DNA of 64,000 bases from NCBI RefSeq assembly GCF_019219065.1, contig NZ_JAHUWK010000010.1, positions 62,001 to 126,000 of the forward strand, written 5' to 3'. The notes beneath the pieces are model-generated. The model was not told where the DNA came from. It worked only from the letters and a program-made list of their open reading frames with translations, and did not search any database. The translations under genes and the position numbers were made by a program. The stretch is from Duganella sp. sic0402 (GTDB lineage Bacteria; Pseudomonadota; Gammaproteobacteria; Burkholderiales; Burkholderiaceae_D). Below, one piece after another: positions 31,511-40,389 of the stretch; position 1 is the first letter of the stretch, and every line of letters starts with the position of its first letter.

Positions 31511-34111
31511 ATGACCAATTACCCCAAAGCTAACGCGGACATATTCCTACCCCACATGCCCGACGTTGCCCGCTGCGAACTCTCGCTGCGGGAATTGAAT
31601 CAGATGTGGCGACTTATCGAGTCGTCCGCCAAGATGAACTGCCCGGCCGAAGCGCGCTTGCTGCTGCCGGCCATGGTGGCCACCCGCACCGGTTTCGCGC
31701 ACCTGGAACAGGCGCTGGTGGCCAATCTGGTGCAGGAAAAAGTACGCCATGTGCTGGCCGAACTGGGCACCCAGGCGCGCTATGCGATCGACATCCTGGT
31801 GCGCAATCTATTCGAGCGCACCGCCGATGTCGGCTTCCTGGCCACGGACGCCGACCTGTGCCGCTTTGTCGCCGGCCTCGACAGCCTCGACGGCGATGAG
31901 GCGCACAGCCAGCAACGCGCCCGCCAGCGCCTGTCCGACTACCGCGACAAATACACCGTCTACGACGAAATCCTGCTGCTCGACCTGGAAGGCCGGGTGC
32001 TGGTGCAGGCCGACCCGGCCACACCGGTCAGCGTCAGCCGCGACCCGCTGCTGCAACAGACGCTGGACGCCAGCGGCTACCTGGAAACCTTCCGCGCCAC
32101 CGACCTGCGTCCCGGCAAGCCGCGCGCGCTGGTGTATTCGCACCGCATGCTGCACCCGGACAGCGGCGAAGCAGTCGGCGTACTATGCCTGTGCTTCAAC
32201 TTCGAGCAGGAGATGGACGCCATCTTCGCCGCCTACCGCGACCCTGCGCAGCGCGCCAATATGCTGCTGCTGGATGCGCACGACCGTGTGATCAGCAGCG
32301 CCGACCCGCTATGGATACCGGCAGGCGTGCGCGTACCGACCAACGCCGACGGCCAGCCGCAGCTGCTGATGTTCGGCGGCCGCGAATACCTGGTGCGCAC
32401 CTTCAGCTCGGCCGGCTACCAGGGCTACCCCGGCCCGGCCGGCTGGAAGGCGCAGCTGATGATCCCGGTCGAACTGGCGTTCCGCGCCGGCGGCGCCCAA
32501 TCGCTGGCGGCGGTCGAGCCGGCGCTGATGCAAGGGCTGCTGTCGCACGCGCAGGCGTTCAGCCCGTCGCTGCACGAGCTGATGAGTTCCGTCACCCGCA
32601 CCACCCGCACCATCGAGCGCATCGTCTGGAACGGCAAAGTCACCAGCGCCGCCAACGACCACAGCAACGCCGACGGCAGCCACAGCGGCGGCGTCAACAA
32701 GCTGAACACGGTGCTCGACCAGATCACCGAAACCGGCGAGCGCAGCGACGCGCTGTTCTCGCACTCGATCCAGGATTTGTACCAGACCGTACTGGCGTCC
32801 AGCATCAGCGAAGCCGAGCTGACGTCACAGCTGCTGGTCGACATGCTGGACCGCAATCTGTACGAACGCGCCAACGACTGCCGCTGGTGGGCGCTGTCGG
32901 CACAGCTGCGGCACGGCCTGGCGTATCCGTCCGACCAGGAAGCGGCCGCGATCGGCCAGGTGCTCAGCTATATCAACAGCCTGTACACCGTGTACGCGCG
33001 GCTATTCGTCTACGACCGTGGCGGGCGCATCATCGCCAGCACCGGCGGCGATGACAGCGGCAACATCGTCGGCCAGTACATCAGCGGCGACACGCTGAGC
33101 CGGGTGGTGGCGCTGCGCAGCGAGCTGGACCACTATCCGGAAGCCTTCGGCCCATCGGCCTTCTACGGCGGCGAAGCCACCTATATCTACCACGCCGCGA
33201 TCCGCCATCCGGAACACAGCGGCAATGTGGTGGGCGGCATCGGCATCGTATTCGACGCCCGTCCCGAGCTGCTGAACATGCTGCACAGCGGCGTGGCCGG
33301 CCGCGCCAATATGCGCGCCTACTTCGTCACGCCGGAAGGCCGGGTGCTGTCCAGCAGCGAGGCCGATTGCGCGCCGGGATCGTTGCTGGAGCTGGACGCC
33401 GGCCTGCTGGCGCAAGCGCATGCCGCAGCGGATGGCGGCAGCGTCTCGCGCATCATGCAGCACGACGGCCAGTATGTGATCGCCGCCTGCACCCGTGCCG
33501 CCGGCTACCGCGAATTCCGCGCCCATGCTGAAGGGGGCGACAGCGCCGAACAGCCGGTGCTGGCGGTGCTGCTGCAAGCCTTCGGCCCGCTGCGCAACGG
33601 CGCAGAATTTCCAGCACAGGCGGCGGTGCGCATCGAGCGCCTGCGCGACAGCGGCCCCGACTTCGCCATCTTCTACGCCGGCCGCACGCTGATGGCGCTG
33701 CGTGCGGCGCAGATCCAGGAGGCGGTGCCGTTCGCCAAAGTGCAGCGCACCGCCAGCAACGGCGGCCCCGGCACGGCCGCAGCGGCGCGCATCGGCATGC
33801 TGGACGTGCCGCTGTCCGGCGGCCGGCAGCACTTCGTGTGGGTGTTCGACCTGGCGCTGCTGGTCAGCGGCAGGCCCGGCGCACCCACCGACAACAGCCA
33901 GGTGATGCTGGTGCACAGCGGCGCCACGGTGATCGGCCTGCTGGTCGACGACCTGCATTCGGTGCAGCAGTTCGACCTGGCCGACATGACCGAGTCGCCG
34001 CTGGTGGCGGGCGACGCTGCGCTGGCGCCGCGCCTGATCAAGGCCAACCAGGGCAATCTGCTGATCCAGGAAATCGACATCGAGCGGCTGTTCGCGCGGC
34101 TGCGGGCGTAG
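31511..34111 (+). CDS. Soluble double-Cache CheW-domain protein
   Basis: The 866-residue protein has no signal peptide or membrane helix. Two related sensor modules are seen. The first runs about residues 60-310 ('LVRNLFERTADVGFLA', then 'YTVYDEILLLDLEGRVLVQ'). The second runs about 415-640 ('LDRNLYERANDCRWWA', then 'YTVYARLFVYDRGGRIIAS'). The last 150 residues resemble CheW ('PFAKVQRTAS', 'VMLVHSGATVIGLLVDDLHS'). CheW links receptors to the CheA kinase, so this is probably a cytoplasmic sensor for a chemosensory array. The ATG overlaps the stop of a 4-codon mini-ORF (TAATG). There is no good ribosome site. Confidence 0.78.
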   Translation: MTNYPKANADIFLPHMPDVARCELSLRELNQMWRLIESSAKMNCPAEARLLLPAMVATRTGFAHLEQALVANLVQEKVRHVLAELGTQARYAIDILVRNLFERTADVGFLATDADLCRFVAGLDSLDGDEAHSQQRARQRLSDYRDKYTVYDEILLLDLEGRVLVQADPATPVSVSRDPLLQQTLDASGYLETFRATDLRPGKPRALVYSHRMLHPDSGEAVGVLCLCFNFEQEMDAIFAAYRDPAQRANMLLLDAHDRVISSADPLWIPAGVRVPTNADGQPQLLMFGGREYLVRTFSSAGYQGYPGPAGWKAQLMIPVELAFRAGGAQSLAAVEPALMQGLLSHAQAFSPSLHELMSSVTRTTRTIERIVWNGKVTSAANDHSNADGSHSGGVNKLNTVLDQITETGERSDALFSHSIQDLYQTVLASSISEAELTSQLLVDMLDRNLYERANDCRWWALSAQLRHGLAYPSDQEAAAIGQVLSYINSLYTVYARLFVYDRGGRIIASTGGDDSGNIVGQYISGDTLSRVVALRSELDHYPEAFGPSAFYGGEATYIYHAAIRHPEHSGNVVGGIGIVFDARPELLNMLHSGVAGRANMRAYFVTPEGRVLSSSEADCAPGSLLELDAGLLAQAHAAADGGSVSRIMQHDGQYVIAACTRAAGYREFRAHAEGGDSAEQPVLAVLLQAFGPLRNGAEFPAQAAVRIERLRDSGPDFAIFYAGRTLMALRAAQIQEAVPFAKVQRTASNGGPGTAAAARIGMLDVPLSGGRQHFVWVFDLALLVSGRPGAPTDNSQVMLVHSGATVIGLLVDDLHSVQQFDLADMTESPLVAGDAALAPRLIKANQGNLLIQEIDIERLFARLRA

Positions 34112-34222
34112 CCTTAGCGCAACACAGCCCCGGATTTTTGCAGTTCGTCGCAAACTTGTCGGCGCAGGCAAGCAAGTTCAGTAAAATCAATCTGTCGATT
34201 TTGCTCATCTTAAGGAATTATC

Positions 34223-34867
34223 ATGCGCCGTACCGCTGCCGCCGTTCTGCTCCCTGCCCTGCTCCCCTGCCTGCTGGCGTTCAGCGCCAGCGCGCAGGCG
34301 GCCGAATCCACCCGCACGCTGCCATCGTTCATCGCCATCAACGCCAAGGGCGCGTTCGCCATGACCGTCGAGGTGGGCAAGGCGCAGTCGGTGCAAGTCA
34401 GCGGCGAAGACAAGTTCGTCAGCAACCTCAAGACCGAGGTGATTGACAACGAACTGCAAATCACGCTGCCGGAAAAAGTCTACAAGGGCACGCTGAAAGA
34501 CCCGCGCATCACCATCACCGTGCCGTCGCTGAGCCGGGTCAAGGTGGAAGGCGCGGGCGAAACGCTGCTCAACAAAATCAATACCGAGCGCATCGACATC
34601 AGCTACCTGGGCGCCGGCCGGCTGGCCGCCAACGGCAAGGTCAAATACCTGCGCCTGAACGCGCGCGGCGTGGGTGAAGTCGACACCAGCAAGCTGCTGT
34701 CCGAGCGGGTCGACGTCAATTTCGAAGGCGTCGGCAATGTCAGCGTCTACGCCACCGAGCTGCTGAACGCGGTCGCCAAAGGCATCGGCGGCCTGACCTA
34801 CTACGGCCATCCGAAGACCGTCAACAAGTCGGTGACCGGCATCGGCAACGTCAAGGCCGGCGACTAA
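34223..34867 (+). CDS. GIN domain (DUF2807) protein, exported
   Basis: The 214-residue protein has a signal peptide ending 'SAQAAES'. It then shows the repetitive beta-helix of the GIN/head domain: 'FIAINAKGAFAMTVEVGK', 'VSGEDKFVSNLKTEV', and short strands each near 20 residues ending 'VTGIGNVKAGD'. GIN-domain proteins are secreted and of unknown role. A second GIN protein lies at 37191, on the far side of the GGDEF-EAL gene. It precedes that gene by 92 bases on the same strand. Confidence 0.87.
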   Translation: MRRTAAAVLLPALLPCLLAFSASAQAAESTRTLPSFIAINAKGAFAMTVEVGKAQSVQVSGEDKFVSNLKTEVIDNELQITLPEKVYKGTLKDPRITITVPSLSRVKVEGAGETLLNKINTERIDISYLGAGRLAANGKVKYLRLNARGVGEVDTSKLLSERVDVNFEGVGNVSVYATELLNAVAKGIGGLTYYGHPKTVNKSVTGIGNVKAGD

Positions 34868-34959
34868 TTGCCACGGTGACACACGATGCGTTTGCGGGTA
34901 CTATCAGTTCAATAAGTTAAGCAAGTTTAACCAAACGCAACGCATCCGGAGACCGCCCC

Positions 34960-37194
34960 TTGCCTGTGGCGAACGACATAGCGCACTGGCGCGCGCAAAT
35001 CTTTGCCAGGCTGCTGCTGGTAGTGTTTCTGCTTGGCCTGCTGACCGCCGTGCCGAGCGCGCTGCTGGCGGCCAGCGAGGGCATGTGGTCGATCGCCATC
35101 ATCGACACGGCGGCGCTGGTGTGGGTCGGCGTGATCTGGCGCTGGCGCCGGCTGAGCTACACCGCGCGCGTGCTGAACTTCCTGGTGGTCGCCTTCGTGG
35201 TCGGTATTGCGCTGCTGCTGAAGGTCGGACCGGTCAGCCAGATCTATTTGCTGGCGGTGCCGGTGCTGGCGGCGCTGCTGCTCGGGCTGCGCCCGGCGCT
35301 GTGGACGCTGGGGCTGGCCGGGCTGTCGGTGATGCTGCTGGGCTTCCAGGACAACGCCAATATGCACCTGGACGGCCTGCCCGACTATGCCTTTTTGCGC
35401 GCCGCCATCATCTCGATCAATTTCATGTTCATGACAGCGGTGCTGACGCTGTCCTGCGCGGTGCTGCTGCAGCACCTGGAAGGCTCGTTCGACAAGCTGT
35501 CCGAGCTGAACGCCGAACTGCGCCTGACCTCGGCCGCCGTGGCGCGCCTGAACGACATGGTGCTGATCGCCGACACCGCGCAGCAGATCATCTTCGTCAA
35601 CCAGGCGTTCGAGCGGCGCACCGGCTACCGCCGCGAGGAAGTCCTGGGCCGCAACCTGCGGCTGCTGCGCGGCCCGGACACCGAGCAGGCGGTGATCGAC
35701 GACATCGAACTGGCGATCGCCGCCAACCGCGCGGTGCGCGCCGAACTGCTGAACTACACCAAGGCCGGCGACAGCTACTGGGTCGAAACCGAGCTGGTGC
35801 CGCTGGCCGACGAACACGGCGTCAACACCCACTGGGTGGCGGTCGAGCGCGACATCACCGAGCGCAAGAAATCGCAGGACGACATCCACCGGCTGGCCTT
35901 CTACGACGTGCTCACCGGCCTGCCTAACCGCCGCCTGCTGATGGACCGCATCGACAAGCTGCTGGCCAGCTCCGAGCGCGGCGCCACCTACAGCGCGGTG
36001 ATGTTCATCGACCTGGACCGCTTCAAGACCATCAACGACGCGCGCGGCCACGCCATCGGCGACGCCTTGCTGCGCAGCGCCGCCGAACGCCTGAGCCAGC
36101 TGATGCGCAAGGCCGACACGGTGGCGCGCATCGGCGGCGACGAATTCGTGGTGCTGCTTGGCCACCTGGCGCCGGAGCTGCACCACGCCACCCACGCGGC
36201 GCTGAACGTGGCGGAAAAAATCCGCGCCGCGATCGGCCAGGACATCGAGATCGAAGGCCAGACCTACAACTCCACCGCCAGCATCGGCGTGACCATGCTG
36301 CCGCGCGCCGGCGCGCCGGGCCACAGCGCGCAAGACCTGCTGCGCGAAGCCGACACCGCCATGTACCGCGCCAAATCGCAGGGCCGCAACGGCATCGCCT
36401 TCTTCGAAGCGGCCATGCAGGCCGAGCTGGAACGGCGGCTGACGCTGGAACGCGACCTGGCCGCCGCGCTGGCCGGCGAACAATTACAGATGCACATCCA
36501 GGCGCAGGTCGACCGCCACGGCCGCACCGTCGGCGGCGAGCTGCTGATGCGCTGGCCGCTGCCGGACGGCGGCATGGTGCCGCCGGGCGTGTTCATCCCG
36601 GTGGCCGAGGAATCCGGACTGATCGTCGCGCTGGGCAACTGGGCGCTGCGCCAGGCCTGCGCAGCAGTACTGGAATTACAGGCAGCCGGGCTGTCGATGC
36701 CGCTGTCGGTCAACGTCAGCCCGACGCAATTCCGCCAGGCCGACTTTGTCGACCAGGTGCGCCAGGCGCTGGCCGCCAGCGGCGCGCCGGCGCAGCTGCT
36801 GGTGCTGGAAGTGACCGAAGGCCTGCTGATCGACAAGATGGACGACACCATCGCCCGCATGCACCAGCTCAGCGCGATGGGCTTGCGCTTCTCGATCGAC
36901 GATTTCGGCACCGGCTATTCCAGCCTGGCCTACTTGAAGAAAATGCCGCTGTACGAGCTGAAGATCGACCGCAGCTTCATCATGGACACGCCGCACGACG
37001 CCAACAGCACGGCGCTGGTGCAAACGATCCTGGCGATGGCCGGCCACCTCGGCCTGCGGGTGGTGGCGGAAGGCGTGGAGACGCAGCAGCAGGCCGACTT
37101 CCTGATCGCCCACGACTGCGCCTGCATGCAAGGCTATCTGTACGCGCGGCCGATGCCGCTGGCCGCGCTGATTACCCGCCTTAGTTCAACTTAG
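34960..37194 (+). CDS. PAS-GGDEF-EAL c-di-GMP signalling protein, membrane-bound
   Basis: The 744-residue protein starts at a TTG with GGAGA 7 bases upstream. Six or so membrane helices (about 15-175) come first, then a PAS domain (about 190-300), GGDEF (about 305-470) and EAL (about 480-740). The GGDEF motif is intact at 392-396 ('RIGGDEFVV'). The EAL signature reads E527-L-L, and other metal-site residues remain: 'VNVSPTQF', 'LEVTEGLL', 'SIDDFGTGYSS', 'LKIDRSF', 'AEGVETQQQ'. It could make and/or degrade c-di-GMP. It ends 4 bases into the convergent GIN gene. Confidence 0.92.
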   Translation: MPVANDIAHWRAQIFARLLLVVFLLGLLTAVPSALLAASEGMWSIAIIDTAALVWVGVIWRWRRLSYTARVLNFLVVAFVVGIALLLKVGPVSQIYLLAVPVLAALLLGLRPALWTLGLAGLSVMLLGFQDNANMHLDGLPDYAFLRAAIISINFMFMTAVLTLSCAVLLQHLEGSFDKLSELNAELRLTSAAVARLNDMVLIADTAQQIIFVNQAFERRTGYRREEVLGRNLRLLRGPDTEQAVIDDIELAIAANRAVRAELLNYTKAGDSYWVETELVPLADEHGVNTHWVAVERDITERKKSQDDIHRLAFYDVLTGLPNRRLLMDRIDKLLASSERGATYSAVMFIDLDRFKTINDARGHAIGDALLRSAAERLSQLMRKADTVARIGGDEFVVLLGHLAPELHHATHAALNVAEKIRAAIGQDIEIEGQTYNSTASIGVTMLPRAGAPGHSAQDLLREADTAMYRAKSQGRNGIAFFEAAMQAELERRLTLERDLAAALAGEQLQMHIQAQVDRHGRTVGGELLMRWPLPDGGMVPPGVFIPVAEESGLIVALGNWALRQACAAVLELQAAGLSMPLSVNVSPTQFRQADFVDQVRQALAASGAPAQLLVLEVTEGLLIDKMDDTIARMHQLSAMGLRFSIDDFGTGYSSLAYLKKMPLYELKIDRSFIMDTPHDANSTALVQTILAMAGHLGLRVVAEGVETQQQADFLIAHDCACMQGYLYARPMPLAALITRLSST

Positions 37195-38054
37195 TTCAAT
37201 ACAGTAACGCGCTTGCCGCTGACATTGCGCTGCGCCGGATTGCCGTACACGGTGACGCCGCCGGAGCCGTTGGCGTAAGCCACCAGCGCCTGGGTGACGG
37301 TGGCGGAAATGCCGCCCGAGCCATTGCTGCTCAGGTCGGCGGTGGCGCTGGTCAGGCCGGCCAGGTCGGCGCTGCCGGAACCATTCAGGCGCACCGTGGT
37401 CGCGCGCACATTGCCGCTGGCGCGGGCGCCGCCGGAGCCGCGCAGGTCCAGGCTCAGCTGATCACCATTGACGCGGCCCAGATCCAGCCGGCCGGAGCCG
37501 TTCAAACGGGCGCTGGCCGAGCCGCTTTCCAGCGCGATGGCGTTCAGGCCGCCGGAACCGTTCAGGCGCGCGTCCAGCCGCGACACCGTACCCGACAGGT
37601 GCACCGCGCGCGAACCGTTGAGCGCCAATTCCAGCGGTGCGCCATTCAGGCCGCTGACGTTCAGCGTGCCCGAGCCGTTGGCGGCGATATGCCGCAGCAC
37701 CGGCGTGGTGTAGGTCAGGCGCAGCGGATGGCTGGTGCGCACATTGCCTTCGATCCAGACCCGCAGCGTGCCGCCGCTGGCGTCGGTACGCACCAGCGGC
37801 AGCAGATTGCTGTCGCCCTCCAGCTGCAGCGCGGCCTCCTGGCCAACCCGCACCTCGACCATCAGCGGGCCGTTGACATCGAGGCCGTCCAGCGCCGCGA
37901 CCTGGCGGTTTTCCACGACGTTCTTGCCGTCGCCCTGCACCGCGTTGCCGAACGAGGAGCGATAAGAGACATTGCCGTCGCCGTCCGGCACGACAATGAC
38001 GGCGCAGCCGGCCAGGATAGAAAGTGCGGCAAGGGCGATGAGGGTGCGGCGCAT
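37191..38054 (-). CDS. GIN domain (DUF2807) lipoprotein with LNGSG repeats
   Basis: The 287-residue protein begins 'MRRTLIALAALSILAGCA', a lipoprotein signal with the lipobox LAGC. The mature part is a beta-helix. Turns repeat Asn-Gly-Ser-Gly ('ARLNGSGG', 'ARLNGSGR', 'VRLNGSGS', 'SSNGSGG', 'YANGSGG') about every 18-24 residues. The ATG at 38054 follows AAGGAT, and earlier in-frame starts lack a signal. It should be anchored to the outer membrane facing the periplasm. The function is unknown. It is convergent with the GGDEF-EAL gene. Confidence 0.88.
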   Translation of the reverse strand: MRRTLIALAALSILAGCAVIVVPDGDGNVSYRSSFGNAVQGDGKNVVENRQVAALDGLDVNGPLMVEVRVGQEAALQLEGDSNLLPLVRTDASGGTLRVWIEGNVRTSHPLRLTYTTPVLRHIAANGSGTLNVSGLNGAPLELALNGSRAVHLSGTVSRLDARLNGSGGLNAIALESGSASARLNGSGRLDLGRVNGDQLSLDLRGSGGARASGNVRATTVRLNGSGSADLAGLTSATADLSSNGSGGISATVTQALVAYANGSGGVTVYGNPAQRNVSGKRVTVLN

Positions 38055-38179
38055 GATGGTTATCCTTGAAATAGTGATGTTGCCACTATAGCCAGCCATC
38101 GCGCCAGCCACCCGGCCTATGCGACAAACGGTCAAAAAGCGGGGGTGAAATGCCGAAACGACGGTGCTACCATAGCGTA

Positions 38180-38533
38180 ATGAACACTTCCGACCTGCAC
38201 GACCTGCGCGACCGCACGCGCCAATTTGCCCGCGAGCGCGACTGGGCCCGCTTCCACACGCCGAAAAACCTGGCCATGGCCTTGTCGGTGGAAGTGGCAG
38301 AAGTGGCTGAGCATTTCCAATGGCTGCAAAGCGGCACCGGCGACGAGCTGGACGCCGCCGGCCGCGCCGCCGTGCGCCATGAGCTGGCCGACGTGCTGCT
38401 CTACCTGGTGCAGCTGGCCGACAAGCTGGAGGTCGACCTGCACGCCGCCGCCGTTGAAAAAATGGGACTGAACGCGCTCAAATACCCGCCCAATGCCGCG
38501 CGCGACCTGGCTGGCCAGCCCAGCAGCGACTGA
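38180..38533 (+). CDS. MazG-like nucleotide pyrophosphohydrolase
   Basis: The 117-residue protein is an all-alpha NTP pyrophosphatase of the short MazG/dCTPase type. The metal-binding motifs are 'ALSVEVAEVAEHFQWL' and 'ELADVLLYLVQLAD', with 'ERDWARFHTPKNLAMA' before them. Such enzymes hydrolyse (d)NTPs to the monophosphate and remove non-canonical nucleotides. The start at 38180 aligns with family members. It is divergent from the GIN lipoprotein gene and convergent with the SDR gene. Confidence 0.9.
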   Translation: MNTSDLHDLRDRTRQFARERDWARFHTPKNLAMALSVEVAEVAEHFQWLQSGTGDELDAAGRAAVRHELADVLLYLVQLADKLEVDLHAAAVEKMGLNALKYPPNAARDLAGQPSSD

Positions 38534-38540
38534 GCCGGCC

Positions 38541-39284
38541 TCAGATGTTGTAGCCGCCGGCGACCTCGATGGTCTGGGCGTTGATCCAGCCGCTGTCCCC
38601 GCCCAGCAAGCCGGCAATGACGCGCGCCACATCCTCCGGCTCGCCGACGCGGCCCAGCGCCGTCTGCCCCGCCAGCAGCGTTTCAAATTCCGCGCTCAGG
38701 CCGCCGCCCAGTTCGGTGCGGATGGCGCCCGGCGACACCGCATTGGCGCGGATGCCGCGTTCACCGAACTCCTTGGCCATATAGCGCGTCAGCACCTCCA
38801 GCCCGCCCTTGAAGGCGGCGTACGGCGCCACGCCGGCGGTGGCTACGCGGGTGGTGGCGCTGGTCAGGTTGACGATGCCGGCGCCGGCGCGCAGCAGCGG
38901 CAGCAGCGCTTGCGTCAGGAAGAATGGGCCTTTCAGGTGGACGCGCATCAGGCCGTCGAATTCCGCCTCGCTGACCTCGGAGATTGGCTGATAGCCGCCG
39001 TAGCCGGCGTTGTTGACCAGCCCGGCGAGCTGGGTCGCGCCCCACACCTCGGCCAGCGTGCGCACGACGGCGCCGCGGAAGCCGGCGAAGCTGGCGCTGT
39101 CGCCCACATCCAGCGGCAGCGCCGCCGCCTTGCCGCCGGCGGAGGCGATCTGGCGCACCACCTCGGCGGCTTGCTCAGCCTGGCGCTGGTACGTCAGGAT
39201 GACGCCCATGCTGCGGCGCGCGCATTCCAGTGCGGCGCTGGCGCCGATGCCACGGCTGCCGCCGGTGATGAGGACGATGTTCAT
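38541..39284 (-). CDS. SDR family oxidoreductase
   Basis: The 247-residue protein has 'TGGSRGIG' (7-14), 'NNAGYGG', Ser142, Tyr155 and Lys159 ('PYAAFKGG'), all of the classical SDR fold. 'RANAVSPGAIRTEL' and the final 'EVAGGYNI' fit the FabG-like/glucose-dehydrogenase type. It is divergent from an AraC-type regulator gene 137 bases away and is probably its target. The substrate is unknown. Confidence 0.9.
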   Translation of the reverse strand: MNIVLITGGSRGIGASAALECARRSMGVILTYQRQAEQAAEVVRQIASAGGKAAALPLDVGDSASFAGFRGAVVRTLAEVWGATQLAGLVNNAGYGGYQPISEVSEAEFDGLMRVHLKGPFFLTQALLPLLRAGAGIVNLTSATTRVATAGVAPYAAFKGGLEVLTRYMAKEFGERGIRANAVSPGAIRTELGGGLSAEFETLLAGQTALGRVGEPEDVARVIAGLLGGDSGWINAQTIEVAGGYNI

Positions 39285-39421
39285 AAAGGCTCCGATCAGT
39301 GATTAAGTAGAGCTTGCATGGTAGGCAAACAGGCGCGCGCGGTCTTGCCGTTTCATGGCGCAATCCTGCCTATTCCTGCTTTTCGCTTGCCGGAGACGGA
39401 AAACTGCGGTGTAATCGGCCG

Positions 39422-40354
39422 ATGGAAAATCAGCTCAATGAATTGCGCGCGCTGGCCGCGCATGCCGAAAATCGCCGCACCGAAACCGGCATACCGCGTG
39501 TGGCCATGGTGCGCGGTGCGATCCCGCTGCATCAGCTGGCGGCGCTGTACGATCCGATGATCAACCTGATTCTGCAAGGCGGAAAATCGATGACGGTCGG
39601 CGGCCAGACCTTGCACTACGACCCCGCCACTTACTTCGTGATGTCGGTGGACCTGCCGGCGGCAGGCGTGGTCGAAGCGGCGGCGAATGGCGAGCCATAT
39701 CTGGCGATCAGCCTGACGCTGGACGCAGGCATCGTCGCCAACCTGCTGGCCGACCTGCCCGATCCTGCCGCCCATCCGGGTCGGGCTGGGCAAGCCGCCG
39801 CGGTCGCGCAGCGGGAACGCGCCAGGCAGCGCGAGCAGGCGTTCGCGGTGGCGGCGGTCACGCCAGAGCTGCTGGACGCGTGGCTGCGCATGTTGCGCCT
39901 GATGCGCCAGCCGGCCGACATCGCGGCGCTGGCGCCCACCTACGAGCGCGAAATCCTCTACCGCGTGCTGCAAGGCCCGATGGGCTGGATGCTGCGCGAC
40001 ATCGCCCTGCCCGATTCAGCGCTGGCGCGCGTCAACCTGGCGATACAGCAGATCCGCCGCGACTACGCACAACCGCTGCGGGTGGAACAGCTGGCTGACA
40101 GCGCGGCGATGAGCGTGTCGGCCTTCCATCGCCACTTCAAGTCGGTGACGGCGCTCAGTCCGGTGCAATACCAGAAGCAGATCCGCTTGCTCAGCGCGCG
40201 CACGCTGCTGGTGGCCGGCGGCTGCAGCGTCACCGCCGCCGCGCACCAGGTCGGCTACCAGAGCGCCACCCAGTTCAGCCGCGAATACGCCCGCGCCTTC
40301 GGCCAGGCTCCCGGCCGCGACGCCAGCCGCATCACCAGCACGCTGCGCCGCTAG
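39422..40354 (+). CDS. AraC family transcriptional regulator (AraC_N type)
   Basis: The 310-residue protein has an N-terminal AraC_N cupin domain ('MINLILQGGKSMTVGGQTL', 'YFVMSVDLPA') and a C-terminal double helix-turn-helix ('LRVEQLADSAAMSVSAFHRH' and 'AAHQVGYQSATQFSREYARA'). Members usually control an adjacent oxidoreductase, here the divergent SDR. I chose the ATG at 39422 since the longer frame's N-terminus is not family-like. The effector is unknown. Confidence 0.9.
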   Translation: MENQLNELRALAAHAENRRTETGIPRVAMVRGAIPLHQLAALYDPMINLILQGGKSMTVGGQTLHYDPATYFVMSVDLPAAGVVEAAANGEPYLAISLTLDAGIVANLLADLPDPAAHPGRAGQAAAVAQRERARQREQAFAVAAVTPELLDAWLRMLRLMRQPADIAALAPTYEREILYRVLQGPMGWMLRDIALPDSALARVNLAIQQIRRDYAQPLRVEQLADSAAMSVSAFHRHFKSVTALSPVQYQKQIRLLSARTLLVAGGCSVTAAAHQVGYQSATQFSREYARAFGQAPGRDASRITSTLRR

Positions 40355-40389
40355 CCAGAAGGCAAAGGCAGGCACGGGGGATGCTCAGG

